Assembly (NCBI GenBank): GCA_021791875.1
Contig: JAJYVU010000001.1
Location: forward strand, 62,001-126,000
Length of the DNA: 64,000 nt
Direction: 5' to 3'
Origin: Acidobacteriota bacterium
GTDB lineage: Bacteria; Acidobacteriota; Terriglobia; Terriglobales; Acidobacteriaceae
The translations under genes were made by a program, and so were the position numbers. Shown here in pieces: positions 8,475-16,718 of this stretch. Every line of letters begins with the position of its first letter. The stretch's first letter is position 1. A model generated the notes under the pieces. That model was not told the DNA's origin and did not search any database. It worked only from the letters and a program-made list of their open reading frames with translations.

Positions 8475-10102
8475 TAGCGTGTTGCCTCGATGAATGTAAC
8501 TTTGTTGATCTCTTTTAGTGTGGTGAGGCCGCGGCTGACGCGGTCGACGGCGCTTTCGCGCAGGAACTGCATGCCTTCCTGCTGGGCAAGACGGCGGACC
8601 TCGGATGTGGGTTTCTTGTCGAGAATGGCTTCGCGAATGGGGTCAGTGAGATCGAGCAGTTCGTGAATGGCGGTGCGGCCGCGGTAGCCGGTGCCGCCGC
8701 ACTCGATGCAGCCTGCGCCCTCGCGGAAGGGGAAATCCCGCCACTGAGCGGGGTCGAAGCCGCTGAGGACCAGCGTTTCGTCGTCGTAGTGGATTTCGCG
8801 AACGCAGTGTTCGCAGACGGTGCGGACGAGGCGCTGGGCGAGGATGCAGTTGAGCGCGGAGACGAAGTTGTAAGCCTCGACGCCCATGTTAAGGAAGCGG
8901 CCGAGGACGTCGACGACGTTGTTGGCATGGACGGTGGTGAAGACGAGGTGGCCGGTGAGCGCGGAGTTGATGGCGATCTGGGCGGTTTCCTGGTCGCGGA
9001 TTTCGCCGACGAGGATCTTGTCGGGGTCGTGACGCAGGATGGAGCGCAGGCCGCGCGCGAAGGTGAGGCCTTTTTTCTCGTTGACGGGGATCTGGGTGAT
9101 GCCGCGGATCTGGTATTCGACCGGATCCTCGATGGTGATGATCTTGTCTTCTTCACTCTTGATTTCGTTGAGTGCGGCGTAGAGCGTGGTGGTTTTGCCA
9201 GAGCCGGTGGGCCCGGTGACGAGCACCATGCCGTAAGGCTCGCGAATGTAGCGGCGGAAGCGGCGGAGGTCGTCCTCGTGGAAGCCGACGACATCGAGGG
9301 TGAGCTTCTGGAACTTCTCGCTCATCGATTCCTTGTCGAGGACACGGAGGACGGCGTTTTCTCCATGCACAGTGGGCATGATGGAGACGCGGAAGTCGAT
9401 GAGGCGGGTTTTGTAGCGGACGCGGAAGCGGCCATCCTGCGGGACGCGGCGCTCGGCGATGTCGAGCTCGCTCATGACCTTGATGCGGGAGAGGATGGTT
9501 TGATGATGTTCGCGCGCGATGGGCGCCATGGCTGCCTGGAGGACGCCGTCGATACGGTACTTGATGAGGACCGAGTCGTCGTAGGTTTCGATGTGAATAT
9601 CAGAAGCGCGGCGTTCGAGCGCGGTGAAGATGGTGGTGTCGACGAGACGGATGATGGGGCTGATGTCCTCTTCGGAGGTCAGCTTTTCGATGGAGATGTT
9701 CTCGTCGGGGTTGTCTTCAGCGGAGACGAAGTCGAAGGTGAGGCCTTCCGAAGCTTCGTCGAGGACGCGCTGGGACTGTTCGGTTTTCTTGAGCAGGTCG
9801 GTGATCTGCGAGAGCGTGGCGACGCGGGTGAGAATGCGCTGGCCGAGGAGGCTCGAGATTTCATCGAGCACCATGAGGCGGCTGGGGTCGCTGACGGCGA
9901 TGATGAGGCGGTCTTCGAGCTGTTCGAGGGGCACGAAGTTGTAGCGGAACATCAGCTCGACAGGAACGCTGCGGATGACTTCGTGCTGGATGCGGAAGTT
10001 GCGGAGGTCGATGAATTCGCAGCGATAGCGGCGGGCGAGATTCTGGGCGACCTCGAGCTCATCGACTTCGGGTGGTGCGGTTGTGACGGGTGCGTCAGCC
10101 AT
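8474..10102 (-). CDS. pilB: Type IV pilus/type II secretion assembly ATPase PilB/GspE
   Basis: The 542-residue hexameric ATPase powers pilus or pseudopilus assembly. It shows an N-terminal MshEN-type domain with SDPSRLMVLDEI, a Walker A motif GPTGSGKTTT near residue 300, a Walker B region with VGEIRDQETAQIA, the His box TGHLVFTTVHANN, and a C-terminal tetracysteine zinc site (CEHC and CIEC). The open frame continues further upstream into the pilC gene, but the ATG at 10102 matches the start of the conserved domain and has AAGGA just before it. It is packed between pilC and pilM. Confidence 0.92.
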   Translation of the reverse strand: MADAPVTTAPPEVDELEVAQNLARRYRCEFIDLRNFRIQHEVIRSVPVELMFRYNFVPLEQLEDRLIIAVSDPSRLMVLDEISSLLGQRILTRVATLSQITDLLKKTEQSQRVLDEASEGLTFDFVSAEDNPDENISIEKLTSEEDISPIIRLVDTTIFTALERRASDIHIETYDDSVLIKYRIDGVLQAAMAPIAREHHQTILSRIKVMSELDIAERRVPQDGRFRVRYKTRLIDFRVSIMPTVHGENAVLRVLDKESMSEKFQKLTLDVVGFHEDDLRRFRRYIREPYGMVLVTGPTGSGKTTTLYAALNEIKSEEDKIITIEDPVEYQIRGITQIPVNEKKGLTFARGLRSILRHDPDKILVGEIRDQETAQIAINSALTGHLVFTTVHANNVVDVLGRFLNMGVEAYNFVSALNCILAQRLVRTVCEHCVREIHYDDETLVLSGFDPAQWRDFPFREGAGCIECGGTGYRGRTAIHELLDLTDPIREAILDKKPTSEVRRLAQQEGMQFLRESAVDRVSRGLTTLKEINKVTFIEATR

Positions 10103-10115
10103 GGGTGAAATTCCT

Positions 10116-11312
10116 TTAGCCGCCCAGCGCGCCGCTGCTCCCCATCGAGAAGATGGGGAGGTACAGCGCGATGAGAATGATGGTGACGACAATTCCCATG
10201 ACGATGAGAATGGCCGGTTCAATGAGCGACAGCGCGGCGGTGAGCGCGGTCTGGACGTCTTCCTCGAAGAATTCGGCGACGGAATTGAGCATTTGCGGAA
10301 GCGCGCCGGTGGATTCGCCAACCTCAATCATTTCGGTCGAGAGCGGAGGAAAGACGCGAGTGTCTTTGAGACTGTTAGCGAGGCCTTTGCCCTCGCGGAC
10401 GCTGTCTACGGATTCAAACACGGCTTTGCCGATGCGGCGGCTGGAGATGGAGCGTGCGGCGGTTTCGAGCGATGGGACGAGCGGCAGGCCGCCCATGAGT
10501 AGCGTGGACAGGGTTCGGGAGAAGAGCGCGACCTGGTACTTGAGCCAGATCATGCCGAAGATGGGGAGACGAATGCGAATGCCGTCGATAAGGTCGGAGC
10601 CGGATTCAGTGCGGCTCCAGCGCATGATGAGGAAAATGATGAGGGAGACAGCCGGCAATACGAAGAGTATGTAATGCTGGGCTGCTTTTCCGAAGTCGAG
10701 CATGGCCAGCGTGATGGACGGCAGGCGAGAGCCCATCTGGTTGTAGAGAAGCGCAAAGCGGGGTACGACGAACGAGATGAGAAAAATGAAAAGGCCAATG
10801 ACCAGCACGATGAGCAGGGAGGGGTAAATGAGCGATGCCTGCAGTTTTTTGCGGAAGGTAAGCGAAATGCGCTGGAAGGCGAGATAGCGGTTTAGAACCT
10901 CGTCGAGGTTGCCGCTGCGTTCGCCGGCTAGCAATGTGGTGGTGTAGATGGGGGGGAATCCACCCTGAGCGTCAAACGCACTGGAGAGGGATTCGCCGGT
11001 CTTGACACGGTCGGCGACGTTCCTGATCTGAGCGGCGAAGCGCTCGTTTTTCTGGCTCTGAGCGAGCATTTGCAGCGAGTTGAGAATGGGCAGGCCGGCC
11101 TTAATGAGCGTGAGGAACTGCTGGTTGAAGATCAGGAAGGGCTCGAGCTTGATTTTGCGCGCAGCGCCTCGAAGACCGCGGGGGCGGACGGAATAGACGT
11201 AGTAGCCGGACTGCGTAAAGCGCTGACGCAACTCGTCCGCGGTGGCGGCAGAGTGAACCTGCTCCAGGACGCGTCCGCGTTCATCGGCCAGTTTGATGAT
11301 GAATTCGGCCAT
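10116..11312 (-). CDS. pilC: Type IV pilus inner-membrane platform protein PilC/GspF
   Basis: The 398-residue product has two repeats of the T2SSF domain, at about residues 65-190 and 270-395, each with conserved small helices (FAAQIRNVADRVKTGESLS; LANSLKDTRVFPP). Membrane helices are seen near 165-190, 215-236 and 368-392. It forms the platform on which PilB turns. The first 60 residues form the usual cytoplasmic N-terminal extension. It is separated from pilB by only 13 bp, so the two are surely one transcript. Confidence 0.92.
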   Translation of the reverse strand: MAEFIIKLADERGRVLEQVHSAATADELRQRFTQSGYYVYSVRPRGLRGAARKIKLEPFLIFNQQFLTLIKAGLPILNSLQMLAQSQKNERFAAQIRNVADRVKTGESLSSAFDAQGGFPPIYTTTLLAGERSGNLDEVLNRYLAFQRISLTFRKKLQASLIYPSLLIVLVIGLFIFLISFVVPRFALLYNQMGSRLPSITLAMLDFGKAAQHYILFVLPAVSLIIFLIMRWSRTESGSDLIDGIRIRLPIFGMIWLKYQVALFSRTLSTLLMGGLPLVPSLETAARSISSRRIGKAVFESVDSVREGKGLANSLKDTRVFPPLSTEMIEVGESTGALPQMLNSVAEFFEEDVQTALTAALSLIEPAILIVMGIVVTIILIALYLPIFSMGSSGALGG

Positions 11313-11387
11313 AAGCTCTTGATTCTGCTGATGCCTCTTAGGGTAGCAGTTTACGTACTGAATAGACGCGGAGGCGGTACTTATCGC

Positions 11388-12551
11388 TCATTTGGGCAGG
11401 GCGGCGGGGTTGAGGTGTCCGATGCGGCCGTTGGGTCCGACGATGAAGGGCAGGCTGATGGCGTTCCAGTTGCCGTTGCCGAGGGAATGCCAGGCTTTGC
11501 CACCGTCGTAGCTGATGTCGGAGCCGTTAGTTCCGGCGGTGATCCAGGCATGGTTGGCTGGGTCCCATGCGACGGTGGAGCGATAACCGTGGGGTGGTTT
11601 GCGGGCGGCGGTCCAATGGACGCCACCATCGGTGGACCAGGCGGCGGTGCCGGAGGGGTCGTTGGGTTTGGTGTAGTCGCCGCCGACGGCGACATCAATA
11701 TCGATGATCGGGGCGTAAAGGGATTTGGACGCCACATCGAGTGGATGGGACGCCCAGGCAAAGATGCCCGAAGAGGGTGTGCCGCCGGCCATTGGTACGC
11801 GCACCTGCTGGTAGTGAGAAAAACGAGAGGCCAGGCAGGCGCGGGGATTGCCCAAGGCGAGTGTGACCGTGCAGTCGGTCCAGCTGAGGAAAACGACAGG
11901 ACCGCCGGGGCCCCCGGTAGCGAAGCTTTGGGGATTACCGGAGGCTCCGGAGACCTGCAGAAGCGAGGAGTTACTAGCAGCGAAGGCCGAAAGTTGACGG
12001 TTGGCGATGTTGAGATCGGCAGAGTGGTCGCGACGCCAGTGACGGCCCCCATCTTCGGTCAGGAGGACGACGAACTTTCCATCGACGGGATCACCCAGGA
12101 TGGCGCCCTGTTCCGGGGACCAGAAAGTGATGGCGTCCCAGAAGCCCTTCGGGTTGCCGTTAGTGGCCAGGAGTTTCCAGTGGGCGCAGCCGTCTGTGGT
12201 TCTGTAGAGGCGGGAGAGATTGCCGGGGCCGCTGGACATGGCCCAGGCGGTGCGGGCATCAAAGGCCCAGATGGCGCGGAAGTCGAGTTTGGCGGCATTT
12301 GGCGGAGTGGTGCAAAGCTGCCAGTGCGCACCGCCGTCGAGAGTACGGAGGATGGTGCCGCCGGTGCCGCTGGCCCATGCGATCTCTGCATTGACGGCGT
12401 GGATGCCGCGGAGGCTGGCGGTGGTGTAGCTGGTTTGGATGGTCCAAGGGCTGCTGGATGGCGCAGTGGGCTGCGGTGCGCGAAGTGGTTGAGCGCCGGC
12501 TGTTATCGCCACGAGAAGACAGAAGCTGAATTGGAGGCGGAAACGGCCCAC
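11388..12551 (-). CDS. Ycf48/BNR-like secreted beta-propeller
   Basis: Repeated aspartate-box motifs (LDGGAHW, TDGCAHW, EDGGRHW, TDGGVHW, DGGKAWH) mark this as a sialidase/Ycf48-type beta-propeller. Its first residues (from the GTG at 12551) read as a normal signal peptide ending at AGAQ. An in-frame GTG at 12644 would add 31 residues without a signal-like character, so I prefer the shorter form. No clear ribosome site precedes either. It lies 75 bp before pilC on the same strand and may be the head of the pilus operon. The function is unknown; Ycf48 relatives assist assembly of membrane complexes. Confidence 0.75.
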   Translation of the reverse strand: MGRFRLQFSFCLLVAITAGAQPLRAPQPTAPSSSPWTIQTSYTTASLRGIHAVNAEIAWASGTGGTILRTLDGGAHWQLCTTPPNAAKLDFRAIWAFDARTAWAMSSGPGNLSRLYRTTDGCAHWKLLATNGNPKGFWDAITFWSPEQGAILGDPVDGKFVVLLTEDGGRHWRRDHSADLNIANRQLSAFAASNSSLLQVSGASGNPQSFATGGPGGPVVFLSWTDCTVTLALGNPRACLASRFSHYQQVRVPMAGGTPSSGIFAWASHPLDVASKSLYAPIIDIDVAVGGDYTKPNDPSGTAAWSTDGGVHWTAARKPPHGYRSTVAWDPANHAWITAGTNGSDISYDGGKAWHSLGNGNWNAISLPFIVGPNGRIGHLNPAALPK

Positions 12552-12731
12552 GGCGATGATGATACGTCCGGTGGGGTCGTCCCTGTGCGATTTAGGCAGG
12601 AAATAACAACGGGAAAATCGCTCCAACGGGGCTTTCCCCTCCACCAGAGCTTCGCTTTCCAGAGTTCAGCGGGGCATCGAATCAGAAAATCAGCTCCGAA
12701 CCCTCCGGAGCAGGCCAATCACGGCATCCGG

Positions 12732-12944
12732 CTACCAGCGTCCGGCCTGGCTCAACGAGAGCAGATGCGCTGCGGAAATCGCCAGCAGCCACGCCCCCAC
12801 CACCATGGACCCAACCGTCACCACCCACTTGCGGGCCCGCAGATCATCCGGGTGAAGATGCCCGGCTTTCGAGCGGCCGAAAATCTGGCCAGCAATGCCG
12901 ATGCCAAACAGAACGATGCCGACAATCAGAAAGAACCAGCTCAT
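12732..12944 (-). CDS. Small two-helix membrane protein
   Basis: The 70-residue product has a hydrophobic helix at about residues 2-20 and another at about 40-60, with a short basic, polar loop between. I do not recognise a family. It lies upstream of the propeller gene on the same strand and downstream of no other minus-strand gene. Confidence 0.55.
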   Translation of the reverse strand: MSWFFLIVGIVLFGIGIAGQIFGRSKAGHLHPDDLRARKWVVTVGSMVVGAWLLAISAAHLLSLSQAGRW

Positions 12945-13110
12945 AACCTTTTCGTGCCCCCTGTCTCTTTACAGATGGGCAGAACTCAAGAAGCGTTTTA
13001 TGGCAAAATCTCCCCGGTTCGGAATATGCCCCTGAAAAGCTGCAATTTCGTGTCTTTGCATCTGCTTGTGCCAACCGTCCTGGCCGTGCAGACTTACTCC
13101 CCAAATCACG

Positions 13111-13126
13111 AGTGAGCAGAATCACT
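13111..13126. promoter_or_regulatory. Crp/Fnr-like dyad upstream of ccmC
   Basis: AGTGA-GCAGAA-TCACT is a perfect dyad with the GTGA-N6-TCAC core of Crp-type sites. Its centre (13118.5) is 41.5 bp before the start point predicted from the -10 at 13148-13153, the classical position for a class II activator. Confidence 0.6.
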
Positions 13127-13153
13127 GACATTCCCCCCATACCCTCCTATACT
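13125..13153 (+). promoter_or_regulatory. Sigma-70-type promoter of ccmC
   Basis: CTGACA at 13125-13130 and TATACT at 13148-13153 are separated by 17 bp. This places the start near 13160, about 26 nt before the ccmC ATG, with AAAGGA (13173-13178) as ribosome site. Confidence 0.65.
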
Positions 13154-13185
13154 GATCTCGCACGTACCCCATAAAGGACATTTCT

Positions 13186-13890
13186 ATGAAGCTGCTTCGC
13201 TGGCTCTGGTTTGTGGTGACTCTTGGCGTACTCATCGAAGGCTTTTACGTGGCCATGTACGTCGTCCCGCCCGATGCTTCCCAGGGCAATGTTCAACGTA
13301 TCTTCTACTATCACTTCGCTTCGTGGTGCGGAATGGGGCTGTTTTTTCTGATCAACCTCATCTGCTCGATTACCTATCTGGCCATTCGTAACAGCAAGCC
13401 CGCTCTCGCCATGAAAGCCGACTCGCTCGCTCTGGCAGCGGCAGAAATCGGCGTCGTCTACTGCACCATCGGGCTGGTCACGGGCTCGCTCTGGGGGCGC
13501 GCCGTCTGGGGTATCTGGTGGACCTGGGATCCCCGCCTGACTTCGACCTTCGTTCTCTGGCTCATTTACATCGCATACCTCCTCCTGCGCCGCCTTGCGG
13601 CCGGACCACCCATGCGTACCCTCGCCGCCGTCATGGCCATCTTCGGCTATGTCGATGTGCCGATCGTCTACATGTCCACCCGCTGGTGGCGTACCCAGCA
13701 CCCCAAGCCCGTCTTCTTCGGCGGACCTCACTCCGGTATTGCCGCCAGCATGATGCCGGCCGTCTGGTGGAACATCGCCGGCTGGCTCATGTGGGGCATC
13801 CTCATCGCATCCCTGCGCTACATGAGCGCCCATCGTGAACAACTGGCCGAAGAAAAGGCCGCACAGCAATCTCTTGAGGTGATGCCATGA
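13186..13890 (+). CDS. ccmC: Heme exporter/handling protein CcmC
   Basis: The 234-residue, six-helix membrane protein has the tryptophan-rich WWD motif (GIWWTWDPRLTS, residues 109-120) and two external His, His-43 (YYHFAS) and His-172 (RTQHP), that hold heme. In System I, CcmC loads heme onto CcmE at the outer face of the inner membrane. It starts 7 nt after AAAGGA. Its stop codon overlaps the start of a small ccmD-like gene. The other ccm genes lie elsewhere in the window, at 24-27 kb and 50-52 kb. Confidence 0.92.
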   Translation: MKLLRWLWFVVTLGVLIEGFYVAMYVVPPDASQGNVQRIFYYHFASWCGMGLFFLINLICSITYLAIRNSKPALAMKADSLALAAAEIGVVYCTIGLVTGSLWGRAVWGIWWTWDPRLTSTFVLWLIYIAYLLLRRLAAGPPMRTLAAVMAIFGYVDVPIVYMSTRWWRTQHPKPVFFGGPHSGIAASMMPAVWWNIAGWLMWGILIASLRYMSAHREQLAEEKAAQQSLEVMP

Positions 13891-14003
13891 ACTCGCTCGA
13901 TCGCAGTCATCTGCACATTGCCTATGCTTTCACCTGGATCATCCAGCTCACCTACGCGGCATATGTCGTCTTCCGCCTGCGTCGCAACCGGAGGGCAGAG
14001 TAG
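13887..14003 (+). CDS. ccmD: Small CcmD-like protein
   Basis: A 38-codon frame begins in an ATGA overlap with the ccmC stop. It encodes one hydrophobic helix (AYAFTWIIQLTYAAYVVF) followed by a basic end, RLRRNRRAE. This is the size, layout and position of CcmD, the small protein that helps release holo-CcmE from CcmC. Sequence conservation in this family is weak, so the call rests mainly on context. Confidence 0.75.
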   Translation: MNSLDRSHLHIAYAFTWIIQLTYAAYVVFRLRRNRRAE

Positions 14004-14317
14004 ACCGCGTCCTGACGCATACCCCAAAGCGACTGAACTTTGCGCGGCCCTTCCTTGCGAAGGGCCGTGTCTTCCAAATCTGGTCGGTGTATCGCAAAAG
14101 GAAAGTCGGGCTGAGCCACTGGCATCAGCCTATGCCAGGCCAGGCACACTCCTATCTGCAACGAGACTGCCTCACACAACCTCGTCGTCCCGCTTCACGC
14201 CGGCCGCAGGACATTCAACTGCACAGCCCCATCGTGTGCCACGCCCGCGCTCTAGCAAAAAAGCACGCCCATCCGCGCCCTTAAGCTACACTGAACAGAC
14301 AAGGAAGGTTCACTGAC
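14004..14317. other. 314-bp intergenic region with a hairpin
   Basis: No gene is evident. CGGCCCTTC (14045-14053) pairs with GAAGGGCCG (14059-14067) and may end the ccmCD transcript, although the following T content is low. A TACACT hexamer at 14287-14292 could be the -10 of the next gene, but no good -35 is seen. Confidence 0.45.
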
Positions 14318-15391
14318 ATGCTGGTCGTCATGAAGCCGCAGGCTACGCCCGAGGAAATCCAGGCGGTCTGCGACCACATCCAACAACTTGGTTTTCGCCC
14401 TCATCCTTTGCCCGGAGCGCAGCGCACGGCCATCGGTATCACCGGCAACCAGGGCCAAATCGACCAGGGCAACATCGAAGAACTCTCCGGCGTCGCCGAA
14501 GTCATCCGCGTATCCAAGCCCTACAAGCTGGTCAGCCGCGATGTGAAGGAAGAGGACACCATTATCCGCTTCCCCGGCACGGACGCCACCATCGGCGGCC
14601 GCAATCTCGCCATGATCGCCGGCCCCTGCTCCATCGAGTCGCGCGAGCAGGCCTTTGCCGTCGCCGAACAGATTGCCAAGACCGGCGCTCAATTCTTCCG
14701 CGGTGGAGCCTACAAGCCCCGCACCTCGCCCTACGCCTTCCAGGGCCTCGGCGAGCAGGCCCTGCAAATCATGGCCGAAATCCGCGAGCGCTTCGGAATG
14801 CGCATCGTCACCGAGGCCATCGACTCCGAAGCGCTTGAGCTCGTCGCCGGCTACGCCGATGTGATTCAGATCGGCGCACGCAACATGCAAAACTACTCGC
14901 TGCTGCGCGCCGCTGGCCGCAAGCGCAAGCCCGTCCTCCTCAAGCGCGGTCTCTCCGCCACTCTCGAAGAGCTGCTCATGGCCGCCGAATACATCATGAG
15001 CGAGGGCAATTACGAAGTCATTCTCTGTGAGCGGGGCATCCGCACCTTCACAGACCATACCCGCAACACGCTCGATCTCAGCATTGTTCCGGCCGTCCAG
15101 CGCCTCAGCCACCTGCCCATCATCGTCGATCCCAGCCACGGCACCGGCAAGCGCAACAAGGTGACTCCGCTCGCCCGCGCTGCAGTTGCTGTCGGCGCCG
15201 ATGGCCTCATTGTCGAAGTGCACCACCAGCCCGACAAGGCGCTCTCGGATGGCATGCAGTCCATTTATCCGGAACAATACGAAAATCTCTTCAACGAGTG
15301 CAGTCAGATTGCCGGAATTCTCCACAGGAATATTCCCCGTGGCATCAATCTCAGCGAAAGTGTGGGAGCAGCGGGCTCTGCAACCGTCTAA
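14318..15391 (+). CDS. aroF: 3-deoxy-7-phosphoheptulonate (DAHP) synthase
   Basis: The 357-residue enzyme condenses phosphoenolpyruvate and erythrose 4-phosphate, the first step of the shikimate pathway. It has a small N-terminal regulatory ferredoxin-like domain (residues 1-70) and then the type I-beta barrel, with [11 protein letters not shown] near residue 95, [16 protein letters not shown] near 130, LLKRG near 207 and [12 protein letters not shown] near 268. The last segment carries the metal-binding His. It starts 8 nt or so after AAGGAAGG. The downstream lipoprotein gene probably starts within its 3' end. Confidence 0.95.
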   Translation: MLVVMKPQATPEEIQAVCDHIQQLGFRPHPLPGAQRTAIGITGNQGQIDQGNIEELSGVAEVIRVSKPYKLVSRDVKEEDTIIRFPGTDATIGGRNLAMIAGPCSIESREQAFAVAEQIAKTGAQFFRGGAYKPRTSPYAFQGLGEQALQIMAEIRERFGMRIVTEAIDSEALELVAGYADVIQIGARNMQNYSLLRAAGRKRKPVLLKRGLSATLEELLMAAEYIMSEGNYEVILCERGIRTFTDHTRNTLDLSIVPAVQRLSHLPIIVDPSHGTGKRNKVTPLARAAVAVGADGLIVEVHHQPDKALSDGMQSIYPEQYENLFNECSQIAGILHRNIPRGINLSESVGAAGSATV

Positions 15392-16631
15392 ATTCTTCGT
15401 CGCAACCTCAACGCCCGGAGGGCGGCGTCTTGCACGCCGCCTTTCTTGCGCCTTTCTGTTGCCCCTATGTGCCGGTGCACTGCTGCTCACCGGATGCACG
15501 CGCAAGCACCTGCCTCATTACCCCTCCAACCTGCGTGAGTACGCCTACGTCACCAACGGCGGCAGCAACACCGTCACGGTCATCAACGTGAAATACCTCC
15601 GCGTCGACCGCACCATCGATGTCGGCCATAACCCCGACGGCATAGCCATCAGCCCCTCCCGGAACGAAGTCTATGTCGTCAACACCGGCTACAAGGGGCA
15701 CAACGGCTCGGTTTCCGTCATCGACACGGAAACCAACCGCGTGGTCGCCACCATCCCCGTGCAGCAGCAGCCATACTTCATTGACGTAGACCCCACGGGG
15801 CAACGCGCCTATGTCGCCAACAGCGCGTCCAACAGCGTCTCGGTCATCAATCTCGAAATGCGCAGGCAGATCGCCGTCATCGCCGTCGGTGATGGCCCCG
15901 GATTCGCAATGCTTTCACCAGACGGCAACAGTCTCGTCGTCACCAATCGCAAGAGCGGCAGCGTCACCGTCATTGATCCGCATACCCTCAAAGTACGAAG
16001 CGTCTGGTCCGGCTGTCCCCAGGCCACGGATGCCGTCATTTTGCCCGACTCCTCCAAGGCATTCATCGCCTGTTCCGGAACCCATCACGTGATGGTCCTC
16101 GGCCTCGCCCAGCATCCGGACCACGATCATCCCAACCGCCGCACCCTTCCGGACCGTGAGCTTGCTCTTCTGGATGTCGGCCAGACGCCCGTTCATCTCG
16201 CCCTCAAACCAGATGGCGGCGAGATATTTGTCTCAAACTTCGGCAGCAACACAATCTCGGAAATCGATACAAGCACCAATGAGGTCGGTGGAGCATACCT
16301 GGTCGGCGCACACCCCTCCTACGGAATCGTTGGTTCGGATGATTCCACGCTCTGGGTTAGCAACTTCAACGCCAACACCATCGGCGTCTATTCGATTGAT
16401 TTCGGCAAGCTCATCAATACCGTCCACGTCGGCGACCAGCCCGACGCATTGGCCTTTTCCTCGGACGGTTTCTGGCTTTTCGCCGCGGATCAGGGCTCAG
16501 GGGATGTCTCCGTCGTCCGCACCCTCTCCTACACGCAGCATGGAGTACCCGTTGCCGGCCAGCTCTTCACCATCCTGCCCGCCGGCGCCCACCCAAATGA
16601 CATCGCGGTCAAAGCTTTCGCAGTCAAATAA
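15360..16631 (+). CDS. YVTN-repeat beta-propeller lipoprotein
   Basis: The product has a lipoprotein signal ending in LLLTGC and then seven or so blades with YVTN/YVVN/YVAN repeats ([40 protein letters not shown]). Such propellers are secreted and bind partners; no enzyme site is apparent. The frame is open far upstream into aroF. The most likely start is GTG at 15360, because the region before it matches aroF coding and no ATG lies nearer the signal peptide. Overlap with aroF suggests co-transcription. The start is uncertain by several codons. Confidence 0.75.
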   Translation: MWEQRALQPSKFFVATSTPGGRRLARRLSCAFLLPLCAGALLLTGCTRKHLPHYPSNLREYAYVTNGGSNTVTVINVKYLRVDRTIDVGHNPDGIAISPSRNEVYVVNTGYKGHNGSVSVIDTETNRVVATIPVQQQPYFIDVDPTGQRAYVANSASNSVSVINLEMRRQIAVIAVGDGPGFAMLSPDGNSLVVTNRKSGSVTVIDPHTLKVRSVWSGCPQATDAVILPDSSKAFIACSGTHHVMVLGLAQHPDHDHPNRRTLPDRELALLDVGQTPVHLALKPDGGEIFVSNFGSNTISEIDTSTNEVGGAYLVGAHPSYGIVGSDDSTLWVSNFNANTIGVYSIDFGKLINTVHVGDQPDALAFSSDGFWLFAADQGSGDVSVVRTLSYTQHGVPVAGQLFTILPAGAHPNDIAVKAFAVK

Positions 16632-16718
16632 GCCCGCAACCCCAGGACCCCCTTTTGCGGCTCGTCGAGCGGAAATGCGGCCAAATCGCGAGTGCCCGGC
16701 CAGCAGCCGGCCCGAGGC

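Noticed and set aside
8663-10108. A 481-codon plus-strand open frame over pilB
   Set aside because: Antisense shadow of pilB; composition is an Asp/Val/Glu-rich artefact.
11070-13115. A 681-codon plus-strand open frame
   Set aside because: It runs antisense to pilC, the propeller gene and the small membrane protein. GC-rich third positions leave few stops on the opposite strand. The product is low-complexity and like nothing known.
14045-14067. The hairpin downstream of ccmCD as a strong terminator
   Set aside because: The stem is good but only a short, mixed T stretch follows, so it is listed only within the intergenic entry.
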